The notes beneath the pieces were generated by a model that was given only the letters and a program-made list of their open reading frames with translations, was not told the DNA's origin and ran no database searches. Positions 10,645-18,976 of a stretch of DNA of 64,000 nucleotides are shown in pieces; position 1 is the stretch's first letter; every line of letters begins with the position of its first letter. The position numbers were made by a program, and so were the translations under genes. This stretch comes from Zeugodacus cucurbitae (Eukaryota > Arthropoda > Insecta > Diptera > Tephritidae). The DNA lies in assembly GCF_028554725.1 (NCBI RefSeq), contig NC_071672.1, positions 3,111,001-3,175,000 on the forward strand. Direction: 5' to 3'.

Positions 10645-13545
10645 TATACCCCCCATCAGCTAAATTGTCAGGGATCGTATGCCGTGATGTGTGAGTTGGG
10701 GGGTTGTATGCTTGAGGGTGGGTGCGGCATTGCCTTACTCCAGGAGCCCTACACTACCAATGGTGTGCTTCGGGTTCTTCCGGGAGTTTTCAGGGTCTTT
10801 ACGGACCTTGGGGGTAATGCCGCAATTGTTGTGACTGATCCAAACTACGATTGCGTAATGTTGGATTCGTCGCAACAGGGGGTGTGTGTTTCAGTAGAGG
10901 GGGAGTTCGGTATAATGATTGTCGCTAGTTTGTATTGCAAAATTAGCGAGCCCCTAGAGCCCTACCTGGGCTACATGGATAAGCTGCTACTACTGGGGAG
11001 TAGTAGCCCATTTGTCCTAGGGTTGGATGCGAATGCCTCGTCCTCGATGTGGTTTAGTAAGGTATCCAGACATTCGTCTGGATATCAAAGCCACATCCGA
11101 GGCGAGGTATTGAGTGAATGGGTGGTGGCTAAGAGCCTCCACATTTTGAATGAGCCGAGTGAATGGTTTACGTTTGAGGGGCCATGGGCATGAGTGATAT
11201 TGACGTAACGTTAATGAATGAGGCAGCAAGGAGAGCGTTTGACGTCAGTTGGGAGATTAGGGGAGGGTGGGGATTGAGTGACCATAATTTGATACAAATT
11301 GTGGTTTCTCCGCAATCCCCACCCTCGGCGTACGTGGGTCCATTGCGGCGATGGCGTACCTCTGGTACTGACTGGAACCAATATGGACAGAATGTAAGAG
11401 AAGCGGTATTGGAAATACCGCTTAGTGAGTTTGAGGAACTGGGGGTGGACGAGCACATTGCTCGGCTGTATGAGTTGGTCTGGTGTGTTAATGATAGGGT
11501 TTTCAGGAAATATGATAGTTCTAGGATTAGGAAAATTAAGTGGTGGACGAATGAGTTAACCTTGAAGAGGAGGACTGTCCGGCGGTTGAGACGAAAGTTT
11601 CAGCGTGCTCGGCGGTCCAATTCGGATAGGTTATCCCAGATCAGATATGATTTTAGTTGTGCGGTTAGAGAGTATAAGGATATGTTTGTGAGAATAAAAG
11701 AAGAGGAATGGAGGAGCTTTGTTGGGGGAATACCTGTTCCTCCACTAAAAGATGAGGAGTTGGGATACGCCTTTGGTCTGGTTAGGTCTAAATGGTCCCC
11801 AGGTTTTGATGGTTTGAACGGAGAGATGTGCAAAAGCTTGTGGAAGTTCATTCCGGAATACTTGGAGGCCATTTATAACAAGTGCGTTTGGGAGATATTT
11901 TCCACGTGAGTGGAAAAGTGCCAGGGTCGTCCCTCTCCTGAAGTCCCCTGATAAGATCAGGAGTGATCCTCGTTCTTATCGGGGCATCAGCCTTCTTCCG
12001 GTGCTTGGAAAAGTACTGGAGAGGGTTATGGTGGAACGACTTCAGGAGCTAACGCGGGGTATGTGGTCGGATAGGCAGTATGGGTTCAGGAAAGGACGCA
12101 GTGTGGAAGATGCGTGGATGTATGTGCAGAATGTTGTTAGGGAGAATGTCAACAAGTATGTCCTAGGCATATCTGTTGACTTCAAGGGGGCATTCGATTA
12201 TCAGATCTGGGATCGAGTGATAGAACGGTTAGAGGAACTTGGCTGTCCGGAAATTTGCCTCTGGCGAAGCTACTTTTCGGACAGAAAAACCTCTATCGTT
12301 GGAATGAATGGAAGTGTGGAGATTGGAGTGGCTCGTGGCTGTCCACAGGGATCCATCTGTGGTCCATATATATGGAACCTCATGATGGACTCTCTGCTTG
12401 GGCAGCTCCAACCACTCTGTAAGTGTTGTGCGTATGCGGACGACCTTCTTCTCTTTGTTGAAGATCGTTCAAGGCGTGAGTTGGATCGGGTGGGAGGACA
12501 ATTTTTAGAAATTGTCCACAACTGGGGGATAAGTGTGGGTGTAGACATCACGATGGACAAAACGGTGACAATGCTTTTAAAAGGCAGACTGTCACCGGGG
12601 CGTCCACCGGTTGTCCGAGTGAATGGGGTCGGCATCAGGTATGTGACGCAAGTCAAGTACCTGGGGTTGACCATGAGTGAAAGAATGTGTTTTACTCCAC
12701 ACTTGGTGAGTGTGAAGGTGCGACTGCAGGCGGTCGTAGGTAAGGTTATGCGCGTTTTACGGAGTGATTGGGCCTCGGACGTCGTGCTGTTCGCACCATA
12801 TACCGCGGCTTTGTTTGTGGCCTGTGCCACTTATGGAGCTGCTGTATGGTGGCGAACTGCCACGACGGTCTTCAGTCGCCGAAGGCTCCTCTCCGTCCAG
12901 CGTTGCATGATGCTCGCCTGTCTGCCTGTATGTCGCACCGTTTCTACGGATGCGTTGCAGGTGTTACTAGGTGCGCCCCCTCTTGACCTGGTTGTCATAC
13001 AGCGTGCTGTATCATTCAGATTAAGAAGGGGTCTGAGTGTGTCATTGCTGCGGAATGAATTTATTTCCGATGATGATGTGGAGAGGGAGGGATATCTAGG
13101 GAGAAAGAGGCTTCTAGATGATAGGGTCAGGTGTAGGTGGCAAGACCGTTGGGACAGTAGTCTCAATGGTCGGGTGACTTATGAGTACATCCGGGACGTT
13201 AGGTATGTAGAAGGAAACCCAGACTTCAGATTTTGTCTTAGTCTGGGTTTCCTGCTTACGGGGCATGGGCCTCTTAATGCATTCTTGCATAAGAGGCACC
13301 TTGCAGATAGTCCAGAGTGTATGTGTGGGGCGTGTGTTGAGGATTGGGTGCATGTTATAGCGGAATGCCCGATGTACTCAGACATTAGGGACCTTGGGGG
13401 TATGGGGATTAGTTGGACTGATGGACGGTTAGATGTTAGTGGTGTGATCTCCACTAGTCGGAATGCCGAACAGTTAGGGTCGTTTGAAAGATTTGCGCGC
13501 GTGTTGTTCAGGCGGCGAAGACAATTGGCTGAAGACCGGGGTTAG
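10645..13545 (+). pseudogene. R1-A ORF2 (endonuclease-reverse transcriptase), broken
   Basis: The start codon is missing: the ORF1/ORF2 overlap is replaced by an inverted 11-mer at 10645-10655. Endonuclease blocks LLQEPY, GLDANASSSMW and SDHNLI are present. Lesions: a one-base deletion near 11186 (absent from unit 2); an in-frame deletion of 174 nt near 11730 compared with unit 3; and a one-base deletion near 11890 leading to a stop at 11907-11909. Then a 514-codon open stretch (12001-13545) contains GFRKGRS, VDFKGAFD, GCPQGSICGP and CAYADDLLLF, plus the C-terminal zinc-binding segment CMCGACVEDWVHVIAEC. Two compensating frameshifts replace about 13 residues near 12768-12812. Confidence 0.87.
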
Positions 13546-13989
13546 CTTCTGGTATGAAAGGTGTATGAATTGGATGAGAGAATGGGATTCAATCCCTGGT
13601 CACCAGTCCAGAGCTGTATGGAAGCTCAACTGGTAGTAGTTTCGGCAGGAGCCCTTGGAGTTCGCTCCAACCTGCTCATGCGGACTGGCCCCTCGGGGAG
13701 TATCGTGGTGGTTGTGGTTCAATACCCAAATGCGGGGAGAGTGACTTTGGTCACTCAATGTGGAGTTGCATTGCAACCGGGTGCCGGACCCAAAGTACGG
13801 CAGAGGTTTTAGATAGGCCTCGAACCCCACCAAGGTGGTTAGTGTGTCCATTCCACACGCCAATTGGTACCGAAAAATGCGTAGCATTTTCGGGGCGCTG
13901 ATCATCGCATTGATTTGATCCGCTGTGCTTTTGAGCACCGTGGAGTAAGGCCGTCGTCAGCAGGTACCCACGTTAATCCCACCGGACGG

Positions 13990-14004
13990 TGTCCCTATCT
14001 ACTG

Positions 14005-14040
<36 letters not shown>

Positions 14041-14044
14041 TAAT

Positions 14045-14083
<39 letters not shown>

Positions 14084-14597
14084 TGACAGTGTAAGGAGAC
14101 ATAAGAGGTGTAGCATAAGTGGGAGATATATAATTTCGGTTATGTATCAACAATGAAATACCACTACTCTTATTGTTTCCTTACTTACTTGATTAAGTGG
14201 AACGTGTATCATTGCTTAGCCATTATATGGGTATATTTATATATCTTATGGTATTGGGTTTTGATGCAAGCTTCTTGATCAAAGTACCACGAGTTTGTTA
14301 TATAATTGTAAACATATTTTCATGAAATGATAGCATTTCGGTGTTATTGTTATAATTAAAATTTGGTATAACTCCAACACTCAGGTATGATCCAATTCAA
14401 GGACATTGCCAGGTGGAGAGTTTGACTGGGGCGGTACATCTCTCAAATAATAACGGAGGTGTCTCAAGGCCAGCTCAGTGCGGACAGAAACAACACATAG
14501 AGCAAAAGGGCAAATGCTGACTTGATCTCGGTGTTCAGTACACACAGAGACAGCAAAAGCTCGGCCTATCGATCCTTTTGGTTTAAAGAGTTTTTAA

Positions 14598-14642
<45 letters not shown>

Positions 14643-14665
14643 GGCCAAGAGTTCATAGCGACGTC

Positions 14666-14702
<37 letters not shown>

Positions 14703-14750
14703 TTGAAGCAAAATTCACCAAGCGTTGGATTGTTCACCCATTCAAGGGAA
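13990..14750 (+). rRNA. 28S rRNA: 28S rRNA, middle part (unit 1)
   Basis: Begins with the R1 target sequence TGTCCCTATCTACT and continues through conserved domain V blocks (GGGGAAAGAAGACCCTGTTG, GTTACCACAGGGATAACTGG, CGTCGCTTTTTGATCC). It ends in CACCCATTCAAGGGAA, whose last 11 bases are duplicated around the Jockey-like insertion. Confidence 0.94.
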
Positions 14751-15748
14751 TCTCGAAATGCATAAAACCTTGAAGTCTTATTTAAAAAATAGAAAGTTCA
14801 CTGTCAAAGTAGGAGACTTCATATCTGAAGAACGACCAATAAGAGCTGGTGTACCTCAGGGCAGTGTTTTAGGGCCAACTCTATACATAATATATACAGC
14901 AGACCTTCCAACAGCTAGTAATATTTTGACATCAACTTTTGCGGATGACACAGCTTTAGTGAGCCGAAACAAATGCCCAATTATAGCATCAAAAGTTTTA
15001 GGAGCGCATTTGATTTTTGTCGAAGAATGGCTAGCAAACTGGCGTATAAATGTAAACGAACAGAAGTGCAAGCATGTTACATTTTCTCTAAGACCAAAAA
15101 CGTGTCCGGCAGTTAAAATGAACAATATTTTAGTACCCCAAGCGACTGAAGTAACATATCTTGGTATTCACTTGGATAGAAGACTCACGTGGAGAAAACA
15201 CATATCGAGCAAAATAACCTGCATGAAGATAAGAGCAGCACATTTAAATTGGCTTTTAAATAAAAATTCAAAACTTAGCCTAGACAACAAAGTTCTATTA
15301 TACAACGCGGTCATAAAGCCGATTTGGATGTACGGCATCCAACTGTGGGGTACGACCTGTGCAACCAATATCGATATAATTCAGAGATTCCAATCAAAAA
15401 TGCTTAGAACAATCACGTGCTCACCATGGTATATGCGTAATGAAAATATCCATAAAGATCTTGGTATTCTCATGGTAAAGAAAGAAGTAGAGAACAGCAG
15501 AAATAAATATTTGTCCAAACTCCGCGATCACCCAAACCCATTGGCTAATGCTTTATTACATTCTTGTAATCAATCACGTCTAAAAAGAAGAGATATGCCA
15601 GCACACTGAGGAGCAACGTTTCACCAAAACAACTCAATCAATTGGTTGAGCTTGTCTAGTTTTAATTAGAATTAAAATTTTATAACTTATTGTTAGGCTC
15701 CAAAGAGCAGATTCAATAAATAAAGAATTATATGAAAAAAAAAAAAAA
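14751..15748 (+). mobile_element. Jockey-type non-LTR retrotransposon, 5'-truncated (unit 1)
   Basis: A poly(A)-tailed fragment inserted in 28S, flanked by an 11-bp target-site duplication ATTCAAGGGAA (14740-14750 and 15749-15759). It carries the C-terminal part of a Jockey-like reverse transcriptase and a short 3' UTR. Poly(A) tail, 5' truncation and target duplication are the hallmarks of target-primed reverse transcription. The site (in the segment normally reading TTCACCCACTAATAGGGAA in Drosophila) is not a canonical R1 or R2 site. Confidence 0.92.
14758..15609 (+). CDS. Jockey-like reverse transcriptase, C-terminal fragment
   Basis: An uninterrupted frame of 284 codons from the first ATG inside the element; the frame also reads back into 28S to 14725. 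RT blocks are GVPQGSVLGPTLYIIYTADLP (template grip) and TFADDTALVS (catalytic FADD), followed by EVTYLGIHLDRRLTW and the thumb-like KPIWMYGIQLWG. The endonuclease, the RT N-terminus and motif A are missing, so it cannot be autonomous. It is identical at the protein level in unit 2, suggesting a fairly recent insertion or recent unit duplication. Confidence 0.85.
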   Translation: MHKTLKSYLKNRKFTVKVGDFISEERPIRAGVPQGSVLGPTLYIIYTADLPTASNILTSTFADDTALVSRNKCPIIASKVLGAHLIFVEEWLANWRINVNEQKCKHVTFSLRPKTCPAVKMNNILVPQATEVTYLGIHLDRRLTWRKHISSKITCMKIRAAHLNWLLNKNSKLSLDNKVLLYNAVIKPIWMYGIQLWGTTCATNIDIIQRFQSKMLRTITCSPWYMRNENIHKDLGILMVKKEVENSRNKYLSKLRDHPNPLANALLHSCNQSRLKRRDMPAH

Positions 15749-15749
15749 A

Positions 15750-15807
<58 letters not shown>

Positions 15808-16263
15808 AATGACAATTGTTATTGCGACAGCATTCCTGCGTAGTACGAGAGGAACCGCAGGTACGGACCAATGGTACAATACTTGTTCGAGCGAACAGTG
15901 GTATGATGCTACGTTCGTTGGATTATGCCTGAACGCCTCCAAGGTCGTATCCGTGCTGGACTGCAATGATAAATATGGGGCAATTGCATTGTATGGCTTC
16001 TCTAAACCATTTAAAGTTTATAAATTTTATTTATAAACGACAATGGATATATGTGATGCCAATGTTATTTGTAACATAGCAAATGCGGGAGGATTAAATA
16101 TCACCTGTATGACGCGCTAGTTACTTATTAAAACATTATTTAATACAATGTCAATGCCTAGAATCAATTGTAAACGACTTTGGTAACGGGCAAGGTGTTG
16201 TAAGTGGTAGAGCAGCTGCCATACTGCGATCCACTGAAGCTTATCCTTTGCTTGATGATTCGA
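15749..16263 (+). rRNA. 28S rRNA: 28S rRNA, 3' part (unit 1)
   Basis: Resumes at the second target-duplication copy, followed by CGTGAGCTGGGTTTAGACCG, contains the sarcin-ricin loop AGTACGAGAGGAACC (15842-15856) and ends at the usual fly 28S terminus CTTGATGATTCGA. An 84-codon ORF over this region is a shadow. Confidence 0.94.
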
Positions 16264-16622
16264 TCAAACTGTTTATAAATTATTTATATGTATATATATA
16301 TGTGTGTGTTGTAATATACATACCGTATATAGTTATATTATAAATAATTTATATATATGTATATATATGTATTTTTTTTAATGTATATATATATAATATA
16401 GAAGAAAAATCTAAGTTTAACATTATTAATTAAGTTTAATAGTAATAATTTAGATTAAGTATTTTATATTATTATGTATTGAAAAAAATAAAAAATATAT
16501 AATATATGTAATATATAAATATTTATGTTATATTAACATACTTGTTATATATTTTTATTATTTTTAACAGTTTTTTAAGAATCTTCATAAATTAATTGAA
16601 TATAAGAAAACATTTTTTTTTT

Positions 16623-16940
16623 GAACGCGAAGTACTTTATTTTCTCAATATTCATTGAGAACATAAGGTAGTGTTATAGATTGTTATCAAACGACTATTA
16701 CAATATACTGAAAAACAATTGAAATATACAAAAATTAATATATAATGGTATATTGTATAGTTGTTAGAGAGAATCTTAACATAAAGATACAGATTTTTGA
16801 ACGCAAAGTACTTTATTTCTCAATATTCATTGAGAACATAAGGTAGTGTTATAGATTGTTATCAAACGACTATTACAATATACTGAAAAACAATTGAAAT
16901 ATACAAAAATTAATATAATGGTATATTGTATAATATAAAA
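16623..16940 (+). repeat. IGS tandem repeat, 176-bp period, two copies (unit 1)
   Basis: Copies begin GAACGCGAAGTACTTTATTT at 16623 and GAACGCAAAGTACTTTATTT at 16799. They share the following ATTCATTGAGAACATAAGG block and differ by a few substitutions and small gaps. The same pair is in unit 2 at 39379 and 39555. Confidence 0.85.
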
Positions 16941-16949
16941 ACTATGTTT

Positions 16950-17215
16950 GGTTAAACGGCGGAAATAAAAATGATTATATTTACGTAGCCAAATGCATCG
17001 TCATCGTATTAGTGACGCGCATGAAGGAATTAAGGAGATTCCTACTGTCCCTCTAATTAAAGAGCCGAAACCACATATATTTGCATATAAAAAAAAAACT
17101 AAGTTTGGTTAAACGGCGGACATAAAAATGAATATATTTACGTAGCCAAATGCATCGTCATTGTATTAGTGACGCGCATGAAGGAATTAAGGAGATTCCT
17201 ACTGTCCCTCTAATT
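16950..17215 (+). repeat. Degenerate 28S fragments with R1/R2 target region, tandem in IGS (unit 1)
   Basis: Two copies (16950-17075 and 17107-17215) resemble the 28S segment at 51348-51449. Shared landmarks are TAAACGGCGG, GTAGCCAAATGC, TTAGTGACGCGCATGAA, GGAGATTCCTACTGTCCCT, and CGAAACCAC in the first copy. They differ at many positions, so they are not functional 28S. The R2 cleavage context is degraded, whereas ATTCCTACTGTCCCT of the R1 site is intact. The second copy is interrupted by R1-B at the R1 position. Confidence 0.85.
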
Positions 17216-17590
17216 GGCCAGTTGTTTGTAGAACCTCGAAGTGAACGGACGTGTTTGCGCATCATTGCGAGTTTTTAAAAGCGATTTTTAAAGTGTTTTT
17301 CAGTATTTCTGAAAGTGAAAAAATTTTTCGGTTTTTCCGGTCTGTCTGGTAGCCTGTTGTGAAAATAGACACAGTGAGCAGGTACGTGAGGGATTATACA
17401 CATCGTGTGTATTCCCAAAAGTGTGTGAGGATAGCGGCTTAGGCCATTAACTTGTGTGTGGATTAGTAAACAAAGTGTGGGATTTCCCAGCAGTGCGGGT
17501 GTAGCGGCATCTGCCATTAACAAACCCTTGTGCAGTGCAGGTAGTGGAAGTGCGGTTGTCTGTATTGTGCGTGAGTGTTGTGTAGGAGAA

Positions 17591-18976
17591 ATGCCTCCAC
17601 TACGGAGGAGAGGGGCAAAAGCCCCAGCGGAGAGCGAAGACTCCGGGCCTTCAATGGTCCAGGTGGAGTCATCGACCGATGAGGACGGAGTGGGGCAACC
17701 CTTACGGCCCCCACCCAAGAGGAAGGCGCGATTGGGTTCGCCACCACAGGCGAACTCGGGAGAGAGCGGGACGGATGGAGCACTCCAGAAGCTGTTTACG
17801 GTTGCAACCAAAGCAGCCGTAGACCAGAAGATGGCGGCGAAGAACGTAGCCAGTGGAAGCAGGCAAGGTTGCCCAAACAGCAAGGTAGGGGGCAACAAGG
17901 GGGGTAAAGGGGGTGCTATTGGGGGTGGGGGCCATGTTACGGCGATGAAAGCCGTAACAGCCCAGTTGAACGAGGTTGTGTTCGGGGCGAAAAGCCTCGA
18001 AGTCACAACGATGAAGGAACTCGTAGGGGTCGCTTCTAAATATGAGGAGATTCTTATGAGTGTCCTGACGGAAAATGCTCATCTTCGTGGGCAAATTGAG
18101 GGATTGAAGGGGGGTTGTGGGACATCTTCCGTCCCTCGGAGCACAGCAGGGGCGGCTGCTGCTGCTCCCTCGGCGCCTGCCCCTCCGGCACCCGTGCTGG
18201 AGGCAATTGCGCCGACGATTCGAAGACCAGTAGAAACCTGGTCGGTTGTGGTGAGGAGCAAGGCTCCTGTGACTTCCTCTAAGGAAGTCATAAATAAAGT
18301 TGTTAAGGAGGTGGGGCCTTCACTGGGTGTTCGTGTCCATGATGTGAAGTCAATCAAGGGGGGTGGCGTAGTGATACGCACTCCCTCTGTTGCTGAGAGG
18401 AGAAAGTGGCGAGCAACGCCAAATTCGGTGAGGTAGGGTTGGACGTTAGCGTCAATAAAAAGTTGGGGCCCAGGGTCGTTGTACAGGGTGTACATACGGA
18501 GATATCCCATGAAGAATTCATGGAGGAGCTGTTTCGGCTGAACCTTCGGGAGTTCAGCCCCGAGTCCAAAAAGACGGACGTGAGGATGGTCAGTCGTCCC
18601 TGGAAGGTGGCGACTGATGGCAGGACAAATGTTGTCCTAGAGGGTACGGACAAACTAATGGTCACCCTCCTGGATGCGGGTAGGTGCTACGTCAAGTGGT
18701 TCTCCTTCCGTGTCCGTGCGGATAGTCCCGTGACCGGCTGCTTCCGGTGCATGGGTTTTGATCACCGAGTGGCAGAATGCAGGGCCAAGGCCGACGTCTG
18801 TCGGAGGTGTGGTCAGGAGGGCCACAGGGCTGCCAGTTGCGTCAATGCTCCTCATTGTCAATGCTCCTCATTGTCGCAACTGTGCGTTCAAAGGAAGGCC
18901 AGCTGGACATCTCATGATGTCGGCTGCCTGTCCGATTTACTGTGGGGTTGTCGGACGTGCTCTCGCCAGACATTAA
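17591..18976 (+). pseudogene. R1-B ORF1 (Gag-like), frameshifted
   Basis: Start chosen at the ATG of MPPLRRRGAKAP, after a long open but non-conserved leader. A basic N-terminus is followed by a Gly-rich stretch near 17885-17930, the central Gag domain, and CCHC knuckles CFRCMGFDHRVAEC and CRRCGQEGHRAASC. A one-base deletion near 18400 (R1-A has GAGAGGGAAAAGG) breaks the frame. A 16-nt tandem duplication (18843-18858 and 18859-18874) breaks it again in the third knuckle. In the parental frame the ORF ends at TAA 18974-18976, overlapping the ORF2 ATG. Confidence 0.85.

Larger units (their letters stand above)
9626..13989 (+). mobile_element. R1 retrotransposon, lineage R1-A, 5'-deleted, in 28S (unit 1)
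   Basis: R1-clade element whose 3' end lies exactly at the canonical R1 site: its last bases are followed by TGTCCCTATCTACT of 28S at 13990. The 5' side is abnormal. R1 sequence starts within the 5' UTR (equivalent to about 52262 in unit 3), fused to 28S with a three-base microhomology (CGG), and about 730 nt covering the rest of the 5' UTR and the ORF1 start are deleted (near 9636). Both ORFs are broken. The 3' UTR runs from 13546 to 13989. Confidence 0.9.
16264..17215 (+). other. Intergenic spacer, first part (unit 1)
   Basis: A-T-rich DNA with (TA)n-rich stretches at about 16280-16400, a 176-bp tandem duplication (see separate entry) and two copies of a degenerate 28S fragment. No gene is seen. 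The R1-B element interrupts it at 17216. Confidence 0.8.

Noticed and set aside
13561..13812. 83-codon ORF in the R1-A 3' UTR (and similar at 22159, 45890, 57304)
   Set aside because: Overlaps a 3' UTR conserved for structure; frames differ between R1 copies.
15782..16036. 84-codon ORF (and 38547-38801)
   Set aside because: Inside 28S over the sarcin-ricin region; rRNA shadow.
17275..18006. 243-codon minus-strand ORF (also 40976-41707) and other minus-strand ORFs in R1
   Set aside because: Antisense of G-C-rich R1 Gag/Pol coding, Pro/Ser-rich shadow translations.
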